Assembly: GCA_934661195.1 (NCBI GenBank)
Contig: CAKUJD010000004.1
Location: 62,001 to 126,000 of the forward strand
DNA: 64,000 bases
Source of the DNA: an uncultured Muribaculaceae bacterium
GTDB lineage: Bacteria; Bacteroidota; Bacteroidia; Bacteroidales; Muribaculaceae
Direction of reading: 5' to 3'
The translations under genes were made by a program, and so were the position numbers. Positions within the stretch are counted from its first letter, which is position 1; each line of letters starts with the position of its first letter. The notes under the pieces are model-generated. The model was given only the letters and a program-made list of their open reading frames with translations. It did not search any database and had not been told where the DNA came from. Below, in pieces: positions 35,159 to 43,505 of this stretch.

Positions 35159-36049
35159 TTATTGTATGCAGTACTTATTAGGAGAAACCATGCCATTATC
35201 ATAAACCAATATCTTGATATACACCCCCTTTTGCTTGGGTTCAGATGACAATCTTTGTCCATTCACGGAGAACCAAACAGTATCAACCACAGTAGCGTCA
35301 TCAGTAGTAGTGGCGGCGATTTCTGCATTTTGCCCCTTGACATGCTTGAACAACCAGCTTAATCGCTCATTGGTGTAGCTCTTCTTGCAGACATCCTCAT
35401 GCGTCCACCCCTCCTCTATATTTAGTTTATACTCGGCTTTGTGTTTGTCCATCTCCGCCAAAAAGGCTGTGACATTTGAGATTTTCATAATATTGTCCGC
35501 AGTGCCCATCACTGTAAGCAACGGGGTCTTTGAGACGGTTTCGGCATTCAATCCCGTCGGATTTCCTGCAACAGGCATTGCTGCAGCAAAGAAGTTTGGA
35601 TGATTGGAAAGCATATTCCATGTGCCTGTTCCACCCATCGAACCGCCCAAGATATAAACTTTGTTCTCGTCTACAACACCTCTGTCAATATACGACTGCA
35701 ACAGCCTTACAATAGCATCTTGGGTAGTTCCGAGCCAGGATTTATCCGTGGGACATTGCGGGACAAGCATGACAGCCTTACAATTGTTGTCATACAGCCA
35801 CGTGCTGATGTCGCCGATGCCAGGCTCTTGCATCTGTGTCTCATTGTCATTTCCTTTACTCGAACCACCATGCAGATAAATAACCAGCGAGGCTTTATCA
35901 TCGAGACCTGGAATATTAGCCTTTCTATATGGTAAAATTATGCTTCCATCAGAAAATGTCTCTTTTGAGAATGTTACATTCTGTGCAAAAATCTCGCCAC
36001 AACCGAGAAAGCTCAGTAGGGCTATAAATAAAAAGATTCCTTTTTTCAT
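35159..36049 (-). CDS. Secreted alpha/beta hydrolase (esterase/depolymerase-like)
   Basis: A 296-residue secreted hydrolase with signal peptide MKKGIFLFIALLSFLGCGEIFAQ. The oxyanion-hole HGG (VIYLHGGSSKG) and nucleophile elbow GGSMGGTGTW are clear; an acidic residue around MGTADNIM and His in GWTHEDV complete a plausible triad. The tail (WFSVNGQRLSSEPKQKGVYIKILVYDNG) resembles a short Por-secretion C-terminal strand set. The frame also opens 22 codons upstream at 36115 with a second MKKEMFAATIALI start; I prefer 36049 because it gives a clean signal peptide. The gene is AT-rich relative to neighbours, suggesting acquisition. Confidence 0.8.
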   Translation of the reverse strand: MKKGIFLFIALLSFLGCGEIFAQNVTFSKETFSDGSIILPYRKANIPGLDDKASLVIYLHGGSSKGNDNETQMQEPGIGDISTWLYDNNCKAVMLVPQCPTDKSWLGTTQDAIVRLLQSYIDRGVVDENKVYILGGSMGGTGTWNMLSNHPNFFAAAMPVAGNPTGLNAETVSKTPLLTVMGTADNIMKISNVTAFLAEMDKHKAEYKLNIEEGWTHEDVCKKSYTNERLSWLFKHVKGQNAEIAATTTDDATVVDTVWFSVNGQRLSSEPKQKGVYIKILVYDNGMVSPNKYCIQ

Positions 36050-36115
36050 TACAAACATCACGTTGCTATCCGTTCCTATCAATGCAATCGTTGCAGCAAA
36101 CATTTCTTTCTTCAT

Positions 36116-36605
36116 AATTGTAATTTCATTAACTTTACTTGTTTGTTAATTTGCGTGTTGCCATCATTTGCCGAGTTCTTTTTAATGGGCGTCATAACTA
36201 TATAACCCGATGAAAATATAAAAGTAAAATTAACTATAATGCTTTTTTACAGAGTCCACTCCCTGGCATATGGCCAAGGCATGTCGTAGGCGGTGATAAT
36301 GTGGATGATATAGTCAGTATTGCCCATTTATGACTCCTTAGAAAATTTTTAAAGGACTATTGTTAACCCGTTGGCGAAATTAATTTAAGTTAATAAACAT
36401 GAGTGAAAAGTTGCACACATCGTTATTTTTTTAACAACTCAGTAATAATCAAAACATTAAGTTCTGATCATTATGTATACAACCTTTATACAAAATTCTT
36501 CAAAATACTTGAGATATGCAAGCATTTCTCAGATAATCCCATCAATGAATCGGGTAATGTTCCTCGTATCACCATTAATGGCAGGAGTGTTACGGGCAGA
36601 TTTAG
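36116..36605. other. AT-rich intergenic region between hydrolase and rdgB
   Basis: About 490 bases with no supported gene or RNA. It is AT-rich, holds no strong terminator stem, and ends at the rdgB -7 box. Confidence 0.5.
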
Positions 36606-36614
36606 TAACTTTGC
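36606..36614 (+). promoter_or_regulatory. -7 element of rdgB
   Basis: TAACTTTGC fits the consensus and lies 33 bp upstream of the rdgB ATG. No TTG is found at the expected -33 position. Confidence 0.55.
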
Positions 36615-36647
36615 AGCAGTAAAAAAGCAAATCAGAATCACAGCAAT

Positions 36648-37229
36648 ATGAAGAAAATTGTTTTTGCCACCAACAATGCGCACAAGTTGCAGGAGTTGCG
36701 GCAAATCATGAGCGGACACTATGAGGTGGTGGGCCTTGCCGACATAGGCTGCCACGACGACATCCCCGAGACTGCCGACACCATCGAGGGCAACGCGCTG
36801 CTCAAGGCCAAATATGTGAGTGATCACTATGGCATGGACTGCTTCAGCGATGACACCGGCCTTGAAATAGAAGCCCTTGGAGGCGAGCCTGGAGTGATGT
36901 CGGCGCGCTATGGCGGTGTGGCCCACGACAGCGAGCGCAACATCAGCAAAGTGCTGAGCAAAATGCAGGGCCAGGCCAACCGCCGCGCGCGGTTTCGCAC
37001 AGCAATTGCGCTGATAGCCAACGGACAGACACACATATTCGAGGGCGAGGTGCGCGGCACCATACTCACCGAGCGCCACGGCACCGGCGGATTCGGATAC
37101 GACAGCATATTCAAGCCCGACGAGGCCGACTGCACATTTGCCGAAATGAGCGCCGACCAGAAAAACGCCATCAGCCACCGCGGCCGGGCCGTGGCGCGGC
37201 TGGCCGCATTCCTGTCGCGAAAGAACTGA
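36648..37229 (+). CDS. rdgB: dITP/XTP pyrophosphatase (RdgB/HAM1)
   Basis: A 193-residue Maf/HAM1-fold enzyme that removes deaminated purine nucleotides from the dNTP pool. It starts MKKIVFATNNAHKLQELRQ, where TNNxHK is the substrate-binding signature, and continues with CFSDDTGLEIEALGGEPGVMSARYGG (catalytic Asp) and GTGGFGYDSIFKPDE, then the late SHRGRA. Length is normal. A HAD phosphatase follows 55 bp downstream, with its own promoter. Confidence 0.96.
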   Translation: MKKIVFATNNAHKLQELRQIMSGHYEVVGLADIGCHDDIPETADTIEGNALLKAKYVSDHYGMDCFSDDTGLEIEALGGEPGVMSARYGGVAHDSERNISKVLSKMQGQANRRARFRTAIALIANGQTHIFEGEVRGTILTERHGTGGFGYDSIFKPDEADCTFAEMSADQKNAISHRGRAVARLAAFLSRKN

Positions 37230-37241
37230 GCCACGGCTCCT

Positions 37242-37261
37242 GGCCTCTTGCACAAGAGGCC
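37242..37261. repeat. 20-bp palindrome between rdgB and the HAD gene
   Basis: GGCCTCTTG-CA-CAAGAGGCC is a perfect dyad. It may terminate rdgB, since a T-rich stretch follows. It also contains the -33 TTG (37248-37250) of the next promoter, so a protein binding here or a terminator hairpin could link the two genes. Confidence 0.7.
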
Positions 37262-37279
37262 GCGTTTTATTAATTTTGC
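37248..37279 (+). promoter_or_regulatory. Leaderless-type promoter of the HAD phosphatase gene
   Basis: TTG (37248-37250), exactly 20 bp, then TAATTTTGC (37271-37279). The ATG starts at 37284, only 4 nt beyond the -7 box, so transcription should start at or next to the start codon. Confidence 0.75.
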
Positions 37280-37283
37280 GTGC

Positions 37284-38156
37284 ATGCTAACTAACAACGA
37301 CAATCACAAAGCCGCCACGCTGTATGTGAGCGACCTCGACGGCACACTGCTCAACAGCGACACACGCCTCAGCGACACCACCGTGAGGCTGCTCAACAAG
37401 GCCATTGCCCACGGAGCCATGTTCACAGTGGCCACGGCCCGCACGCCGGCCACCGTGACCACCCTCATGAGCCGAGTGACCATGAAGTTGCCCATGATAG
37501 TGCTGGCAGGGGCCGCCATGTGGCACGACTCCGAGCGCGCCTACAGCGATGTGCTGACCATCGACAGCGCCACGGTGAACAGGCTTGCCGATGTGTTTGA
37601 ACGCCACGGGCTGCACCCGCTCATCTACCGCCGCCACGGCGGAATGCTGCACGTGCGCCACTGCGGACAGCTGTCGCAACAGGAGCAGCAGTTTGTGGCC
37701 GAGCGCACAGGTCTTGAGCTCAAGCGATTCTACCTCGACGACAGCGAGCGGCAATACCGCAACGAAGCCGACGGCGAGGCTGTGCTGCTGTTCTCAATGC
37801 AGAAACTCGACCGCCTGGCCCCAGTTTATGATGAAATCAAGGACGACCCGCACTGCTCGGTGATGTTCTACCCCGACATATTCGACCCAACCTCGGGCTT
37901 CATCGAAATATACCGCGCAGGCTGCACCAAGGCGCAGGCCATCGGGCGGCTGGCCAAGCAGGTGGGGGCGGAGCGCACAGTTGTGTTTGGCGACAACGGC
38001 AACGACCTGGCAATGATGCGCGCCGCCACCCACAGCGTGGCCGTGGCCAACGCCATTCCGGCAGTAAAAGAGGCTGCAAGCGAAATCACCGGCACCAACA
38101 ACGCCGACAGCGTGGCCCGCTGGATATGCGCCGACATGGGGCTTGATACAGACTGA
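37284..38156 (+). CDS. HAD-superfamily Cof-type phosphatase
   Basis: A 290-residue HAD hydrolase of the Cof/IIB type. Motif I is VSDLDGTLLNSDTRLS with the nucleophile Asp; motif II Thr/Ser lies in FTVATARTPATV; motif III/IV is the Cof signature VFGDNGNDLAMMRAA. A type IIB cap occupies the middle. Such enzymes dephosphorylate sugar phosphates, flavin mononucleotide or similar small molecules; the substrate is unknown. The ATG at 37284 follows a perfect promoter too close to allow a leader, so an upstream start at 37248 is unlikely. A histidine kinase gene follows by 20 bp. Confidence 0.93.
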   Translation: MLTNNDNHKAATLYVSDLDGTLLNSDTRLSDTTVRLLNKAIAHGAMFTVATARTPATVTTLMSRVTMKLPMIVLAGAAMWHDSERAYSDVLTIDSATVNRLADVFERHGLHPLIYRRHGGMLHVRHCGQLSQQEQQFVAERTGLELKRFYLDDSERQYRNEADGEAVLLFSMQKLDRLAPVYDEIKDDPHCSVMFYPDIFDPTSGFIEIYRAGCTKAQAIGRLAKQVGAERTVVFGDNGNDLAMMRAATHSVAVANAIPAVKEAASEITGTNNADSVARWICADMGLDTD

Positions 38157-38175
38157 CACAGCAACGGCAACGGCA

Positions 38176-39429
38176 ATGAAAAAAAAGCCTATTATGCGAA
38201 ATGTGGTGACAATGCGCAACATCTACGACAAGCGGCGCATCTGGAAACTGGCACTGATGGCAGTGTCGGTGGCCATGGTGGGAGTTTTTCTTTACATATC
38301 AAACAATCTGGTAAAAGACCTGGCCGAGCAGGAGCGCGACCGCATGGAAATTTGGGCCAACGCCACGCGCGAACTTGCCGCCATGGGCAGCGAGACCTCC
38401 ACCGGCGAGCCTGCCATGCCCACCGATGTGGACTTCCTGCTCAACATCATCGAACGCAACCACAACATACCCGTGCTGCTGGTTGACGACCGCGACAGCA
38501 TATTGCTCAACCGCAACTTCCGCCTGCCAGAGGCGGTCGACAGCATGTCGCCCTACAGCATATCGCCGCGCAACATGCAGTTTTTGAAAGAGCGGCTGGC
38601 CCACCTGAAAACCACCCACAACAAGATTGAGATTAAAATCGACAGCCACACCACGCAGTGGCTCTACTATGAAGACTCCACCGTGCTGCGCCGCCTGGCC
38701 TACTACCCCTACATCCAGCTTGCCGTGCTGCTCATATTCATCGCCGTGGCCTACTTTGCACTGATAAGCGTGAAAAAGGCCGAGCAAAACAAGGTGTGGG
38801 TAGGGCTGTCGAAAGAGACGGCACACCAGCTGGGCACACCCATATCGTCGCTAATGGCGTGGACGCAGATGCTGCAGCAAATGGGTGTGGACGCAGATGT
38901 GGTGGCCGACATGGACAAGGATGTGCACCGCCTTTCGGTGATTGCCGACCGGTTCTCGAAAATAGGCTCGATGCCCGACAAGGAACTCACATTCATCAAC
39001 GAGGCCGTGGAGCGCAGCCTCGACTACATGAGTTCGCGCATTCCACGCCACGTGCATCTGAGCGTGGTCACCGACGACGCCCACAACTGCGGCGTGATGC
39101 TGTGCCAGTCGCTGTTTGAGTGGGTGATGGAAAACCTCACCAAAAACGCCGTCGATGCCATGGAAGGCGAAGGCAGCCTGACCATAACAGTGGGCTGCAA
39201 CGAATCTAACGCCGTGATTTTGGTGCGCGACAGCGGCAAGGGCATCGCCCGCAAAAATTTCAAGAATGTGTTCACTCCCGGCTTCACCACCAAGAAACGC
39301 GGTTGGGGACTGGGCCTTACACTGGTGAAGCGCATCATCGAGGAGTATCACGGCGGCAAAATCTACGTCAAAGAGTCGGAACTTGGCAAGGGCACCACCT
39401 TTGCCATCGAAATTCCCAAAGTGAGCTAA
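38176..39429 (+). CDS. Sensor histidine kinase (orphan)
   Basis: A 417-residue membrane sensor. Two transmembrane helices (WKLALMAVSVAMVGVFLYI near the start and LAVLLIFIAVAYFALI about 170-190) enclose a periplasmic sensor of roughly 130 residues. The H-box is SKETAHQLGTPISSLMAW, N-box ENLTKNAVDAM, G1 VRDSGKGI and G2 GWGLGLTLVKRI. No response regulator gene is adjacent. The start at 38176 (MKKKPIMRNVVTM) leaves a 20-bp gap to the HAD gene; an earlier ATG at 38143 would overlap it. The signal sensed is unknown. Confidence 0.93.
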   Translation: MKKKPIMRNVVTMRNIYDKRRIWKLALMAVSVAMVGVFLYISNNLVKDLAEQERDRMEIWANATRELAAMGSETSTGEPAMPTDVDFLLNIIERNHNIPVLLVDDRDSILLNRNFRLPEAVDSMSPYSISPRNMQFLKERLAHLKTTHNKIEIKIDSHTTQWLYYEDSTVLRRLAYYPYIQLAVLLIFIAVAYFALISVKKAEQNKVWVGLSKETAHQLGTPISSLMAWTQMLQQMGVDADVVADMDKDVHRLSVIADRFSKIGSMPDKELTFINEAVERSLDYMSSRIPRHVHLSVVTDDAHNCGVMLCQSLFEWVMENLTKNAVDAMEGEGSLTITVGCNESNAVILVRDSGKGIARKNFKNVFTPGFTTKKRGWGLGLTLVKRIIEEYHGGKIYVKESELGKGTTFAIEIPKVS

Positions 39430-39439
39430 ACCATTTTTT

Positions 39440-40975
39440 CTATTTACCCGACGGCATTGAGCGATTCAGGATGAGCATGTGGTCGATTACCGACCGGTCG
39501 TTGCTCAGGCGCGGAATTTTGCGCTGTCCGCCAAGCTTGCCGCCATCGCGGGCCAGCCATTCATCGAAGAGGCCGGTGCGGGCCACCACCACGGCCGGAC
39601 GGTCGAGAAATATGTCGCCGCTGCGCTTGGCATCGTAGTCGCTGTTAACGGCACGCAGGCTGCCGTCGAGCACATCGGCAAACTGATCGAGGCTGCGCGG
39701 AGGCCTGACAAACTCTATGAGCCACTGATGGCGGCCCTTGCGCCCCTCGGCAGCATAGACGGGAGCCGCGGTGTAGTTGAGCACCTGCGCCCCGGTGACG
39801 CGCTGCGCCTCGGCTATGGCATGGTCGGCGTTATATACCATCAGTTCCTCACCAAAGGCATTGATGAAGCTGCGTGTGCGCCCGGCAATCTTAATTTTCA
39901 CAGGATTCAGCTGCTCGATGGTCACCGTGTCGCCTATGCGGTAGCGCCACAGGCCATTGCAGGCCGTTATTACAAGTTCATATGTGCGGCCCCGCTCTAT
40001 CTCCCATATTGGGTACACCTCTGGATGCAGGCTGCCCGAGTCTTCTATCGGCATAAATTCAAAGAACACGCCAGCATCGAGCAGCAGCATCATGGCCGTG
40101 GTGTCCCACGACGACTGCACAGCAAAGAATCCCTCGCTGGCATTATAGGTGTCGAGAAAGTGCATACGGCTCATATCGCACAGCTGCTCATACTGGGCGC
40201 GGTAGGGGGCAAATGCGATGCCGCCGTGGAAAAACACCTCAAGGTGAGGCCACACCTCGTGGATGCAGCTGGCCCCTGTGCGATCCAGCACACGCTTTAT
40301 CACCGTGAGAAACCACGACGGCACCCCCGATATGTTGGTCACATCCTGACATATGCTGGCCTCTACCAGTGCGGGCAGCTTCTGGCTCCAGTCCTGCATA
40401 AGGGCCACCTTCTTGCCGGGCACGCGAAACATGTTGACCATGGGGTTGATGTTTTCAATCAAATTGGCCGAAAGGTCGCCCACGCGCACCCCGGGCTTAA
40501 GTTTAAGCTCGTTGGCAAAGCTGCCGCCTAATATGAATCCCTTGCCCGAAAAGATGCGGCTGTCGGGCACCAGATTAAGGTAGTGAGCCACCACATCGGT
40601 GGCTCCGCGATAGTGATTGAGTCGGAACGATTCGGGAGTGATGGGAATGTATTTGCTCTTGCCGTCGCTAGTGCCCGACGACTGGGCGAAGTTGATGCAC
40701 CGCCCGGGCCACAGCACGTCTTTTTCACCATCGACCATGCGCATTATTTGCGGACGCAGATCCTCGTAGCGGTAAAGCGGCACTGTGGAGGCAAACTGGC
40801 GGTAGGTGCGGATGCTCGAAAAGTCGTAGTGGCGGCCTATCTCGGTGAGCGACGCGCGCTCGATGAGCTTCACCAGCTGGCCTTGCTGCACGCTGTCGGC
40901 ATGGTCGATGTAGAGCATGTGCTGGCGCAGGCGGCCGGCGGTGTAGCTTCGCATTATTGGGGTGAAATTAAGCAT
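39440..40975 (-). CDS. GH3-family (auxin-responsive GH3-like) adenylating enzyme
   Basis: A 511-residue protein of the GH3/ANL-type adenylate-forming group. Visible signatures are FAQSSGTSDGKSKYIPIT (the P-loop-like ATP-binding segment), LDTYNASEGFFAVQ, YELVITACNGLWRYRIGD and VKIKIAGRTRSFINAFGEELM. Bacterial GH3-like proteins are widespread in Bacteroidetes and presumably join an acyl acid to an amine or amino acid; substrates here are unknown. It is transcribed apart from the ribH operon, which ends at a strong terminator upstream. Confidence 0.92.
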   Translation of the reverse strand: MLNFTPIMRSYTAGRLRQHMLYIDHADSVQQGQLVKLIERASLTEIGRHYDFSSIRTYRQFASTVPLYRYEDLRPQIMRMVDGEKDVLWPGRCINFAQSSGTSDGKSKYIPITPESFRLNHYRGATDVVAHYLNLVPDSRIFSGKGFILGGSFANELKLKPGVRVGDLSANLIENINPMVNMFRVPGKKVALMQDWSQKLPALVEASICQDVTNISGVPSWFLTVIKRVLDRTGASCIHEVWPHLEVFFHGGIAFAPYRAQYEQLCDMSRMHFLDTYNASEGFFAVQSSWDTTAMMLLLDAGVFFEFMPIEDSGSLHPEVYPIWEIERGRTYELVITACNGLWRYRIGDTVTIEQLNPVKIKIAGRTRSFINAFGEELMVYNADHAIAEAQRVTGAQVLNYTAAPVYAAEGRKGRHQWLIEFVRPPRSLDQFADVLDGSLRAVNSDYDAKRSGDIFLDRPAVVVARTGLFDEWLARDGGKLGGQRKIPRLSNDRSVIDHMLILNRSMPSGK

Positions 40976-41011
40976 TTGCTGTGGTCTTTATATGTTTCAA
41001 TTACTCTAACA

Positions 41012-41019
41012 CAAATTTA
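41012..41019 (-). promoter_or_regulatory. -7 element of the GH3-like gene
   Basis: TAAATTTG on the minus strand, 36 bp upstream of the ATG at 40975. There is no exact TTG at -33. Confidence 0.45.
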
Positions 41020-41054
41020 CAATAAAAATGCGGCCCGCTGCAGCCTGACGGCAC

Positions 41055-41098
41055 AAAAAATGTGTCCATGCCACTCTCAAAGTGGTGGCATGGACACA
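41055..41098 (-). terminator. Terminator of the SIS-pfkB-TPR-ribH operon
   Basis: A perfect 13-bp stem (TGTGTCCATGCCA at 41061-41073, TGGCATGGACACA at 41086-41098) followed on the minus strand by a T run (41055-41060). Confidence 0.9.
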
Positions 41099-41123
41099 CA
41101 AGCTTCGTTGTTACAAAGCAGCT

Positions 41124-41615
41124 TTATTTCAGCGACTGCTTGAAGGCGGCCATCTGCACGGCGGCATCGGCCGCCTCGGTGCCCTTGTTGCCCAGTGCGC
41201 CGCCAGCGCGGTCGATGGCCTGCTGCTGGTTTTCGGTGGTGAGCACACAGAATATCACGGGCACGTTGCCTGTGGCGTTAAGGTAGGCGCAGCCTTGGGT
41301 GGCATTGTCGCACACATAATCGAAGTGCGGAGTGCCGCCACGAATCACGCAGCCTATCATTATCACAGCGTTGAATCGGCCTGTGCGGGCCAGCTGCGAG
41401 GCGCCGAAAGTGAGTTCCACAGTGCCGGGCACGCGGTGAGTCTCCACCGCATCGGCCGGATAGCCGAGTTCGGCAAGGCGGTCGGTAACGCCCTTGAGCA
41501 AGGCATCGGTCACCTCGGCGTTCCACTCAGCTGCCACCACACCCACCTTGAGGCCGGTAACATGAGGCAACTTCACGGCCGCACCGCGGTCGCTGCTTCT
41601 TAGTTCAGTTGACAT
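41124..41615 (-). CDS. ribH: 6,7-dimethyl-8-ribityllumazine synthase
   Basis: A 163-residue lumazine synthase, the penultimate step of riboflavin synthesis. Signatures are VVAAEWNAEVTDALLKG, VPGTVELTFGASQLA (substrate phosphate site), MIGCVIRGGTPHFDYVC with the catalytic His, and GNVPVIFCVLTTENQQQA. Such proteins assemble into pentamers or icosahedral shells. It lies 16 bp downstream of the TPR-GDPD gene and just before a strong terminator, so it is the last gene of that operon. No other riboflavin gene is in the window. Confidence 0.97.
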   Translation of the reverse strand: MSTELRSSDRGAAVKLPHVTGLKVGVVAAEWNAEVTDALLKGVTDRLAELGYPADAVETHRVPGTVELTFGASQLARTGRFNAVIMIGCVIRGGTPHFDYVCDNATQGCAYLNATGNVPVIFCVLTTENQQQAIDRAGGALGNKGTEAADAAVQMAAFKQSLK

Positions 41616-41631
41616 ATTGATATTTTATTTT

Positions 41632-43482
41632 TTAGTAAATTGATTTCGACTTGCTCTTGCTCACAGGCTCGGGGAAAAGCATGTTGGTGGTGATGAAGTC
41701 CACGCCGCACTCCTTCATGCGGTTGAATATTTCGGGGTTGTCCACTGTCCAGCAATTCACCTTTAATCCGGCCTCGTGCAGTTCCTTCACCAGCTCTGGG
41801 CTGATGAGCTTGTAGCTTGCGTCAAGGTCGATGTGGCGCTTTTTGCACCACTTGATCCACTTCTGCGGGTCTTCCTTGCCGCCGGCCAGAGCCTGCACCT
41901 TGAATTTAGGATACTGCTTGTGTATGTATTCAATCACTTCGGGCATAAACGAGATGATGATGGCATCGTCGGTATAACCCTTTTGAGCTATCAGGTTCAT
42001 CAGTGCCGGAACACCGTCGAGGCATGTTTTTTCTGGATCTTTATCGCTCTGCGAGTGAATCGACACGCACTCCTCGGCCTTGATTTCAATCACAGGCACC
42101 TTGCCAAGTTCGCGGCACAGGTCCAGATACTGGCCTAGGCTCATGAGGTGGCCCACATAGGTAACGCCCTTGCGCACCTGCTTGAGCGGGGTGGCAAGCA
42201 CCTCATCGAGGTTCATCTGCGAGAAGCCGGTGGCGGGTCCGCCCACGCGCTTCATGTCGCCGTCGTGGCACACCACCCAGGCGCCGTCCTTGGTTAGGTG
42301 AATGTCGCACTCAAGACCCCAAGCGCCCGAAGCGGCGCCGTTGCGGAATGCGGCCTCGGTGTTTTCCACGCCCCACACCGAGCCGCGGTGACCTACGATT
42401 TGCTGTGCGTTCAGGCCCAGCGACGCTGCCAGCAGAATGGCAACGGTGAAAATACTTTTCAGCAATGTCATAATATTAAAGTTTTTATTTTTGTTATTTA
42501 AGAGGTTTTCTATTTCCACTATTTCGGCATTGGCATTGAGCCGCCTGGCCAGCGGCAGCAGCGACTGCAGCAGCTGCTCGGCAGCCGCACGGCGGTTGAT
42601 GAGGCGCATGAGGGCCTTGGCGAGGCCTATCGACAGCACCAGCTCATCATAGCCCAGAGTGTTGCTCAGCTTCTTTTGGTAGCGCAGCGCCTTGGTATAG
42701 TAGCGCACAGCGTTGCGCCCGTTACCCGTTTCCAGCATTATGTCGCCTTCCTTTTTAAGCGAGTGAATGAGGTTGCGCAGGGCCGAGCGGGCCTTGGCGG
42801 TATCGGGGGCGCGGTCGAGCATCGAGGTGTAGATTTCCGTCATCTGCTGATAGTGCGCATACACCTCCATCTGCTTGTTGCGCGACTTGAATATGTGTGC
42901 GCTGGCCTCAACGGCACACAGCAGCATTGCCGAGAAGCGCGCGCCATCTTTGTGCGACAGCCGCTCGAGCAGCCTTTGGGCCTTTGTCAGCTCCTTGGTG
43001 GCACGGCTGCTGTCGCCCAGCGCATTGTGTGTCACAGCAAGGTTGTAGAGCAGCGAGGCCACGATGGCCAGAAAGTCGTTGGTCTTTTTGCCGGTGATTT
43101 GCGAAAGCACTCCCAGCGCATTCTCGGCCGAACCGAGGGCCAGCATGTAGTCGGCCCCCTCAACAAATATGGTCATGCGGGCCAGCCACAGCCATGCCAA
43201 GTGCAGCGGCGGCAGCTTGTGGGCCGCGTCGCTAAACACGCATCGGTCAATCTCCATGGCCGCGTCGCGGCTGCGGCCGTGCTGCATAAGATACACCACA
43301 TACCACAGCTTCACATCGAGGGCCACAGGCTCACTTAGGCCGTCGGCTGGCGGCAGGCTGCCGCTGGCCTCTATTTGCGCCTTGGCTATGGTGATGTCGT
43401 TGGCCAAAGCCGGAAACGACGTTTCAATAAGCAATCCCTTTATTGGCTGCTCACCGTCTTTTACTTCCATCGCTTTATCCAT
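41632..43482 (-). CDS. TPR protein fused in frame to a glycerophosphodiester phosphodiesterase
   Basis: A single 616-codon frame joins two unrelated proteins. Residues 1-337 form a helical TPR-like repeat protein (ALGSAENALGVLSQI, LYNLAVTHNALGDSSRATKELTKAQRLLERL, AVRYYTKALRYQKKL). At Met338 (ATG 42469-42471) a typical signal peptide begins (MTLLKSIFTVAILLAASLGLNAQ), followed by a complete GDPD domain: VGHRGSVWGVENTEAAF, ECDIHLTKDGAWVVCHD, VPVIEIKAE and NCWTVDNPEIFNRM. The junction is AT-rich (NNKNKNFNI) like an intergenic leader, and a TAA lies one frame over. Either two genes lost a stop, or translation restarts at Met338. GDPD splits glycerophosphodiesters in the periplasm. Confidence 0.85.
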   Translation of the reverse strand: MDKAMEVKDGEQPIKGLLIETSFPALANDITIAKAQIEASGSLPPADGLSEPVALDVKLWYVVYLMQHGRSRDAAMEIDRCVFSDAAHKLPPLHLAWLWLARMTIFVEGADYMLALGSAENALGVLSQITGKKTNDFLAIVASLLYNLAVTHNALGDSSRATKELTKAQRLLERLSHKDGARFSAMLLCAVEASAHIFKSRNKQMEVYAHYQQMTEIYTSMLDRAPDTAKARSALRNLIHSLKKEGDIMLETGNGRNAVRYYTKALRYQKKLSNTLGYDELVLSIGLAKALMRLINRRAAAEQLLQSLLPLARRLNANAEIVEIENLLNNKNKNFNIMTLLKSIFTVAILLAASLGLNAQQIVGHRGSVWGVENTEAAFRNGAASGAWGLECDIHLTKDGAWVVCHDGDMKRVGGPATGFSQMNLDEVLATPLKQVRKGVTYVGHLMSLGQYLDLCRELGKVPVIEIKAEECVSIHSQSDKDPEKTCLDGVPALMNLIAQKGYTDDAIIISFMPEVIEYIHKQYPKFKVQALAGGKEDPQKWIKWCKKRHIDLDASYKLISPELVKELHEAGLKVNCWTVDNPEIFNRMKECGVDFITTNMLFPEPVSKSKSKSIY

Positions 43483-43505
43483 GATGAGATTGAGTGTTTA
43501 ATGTA

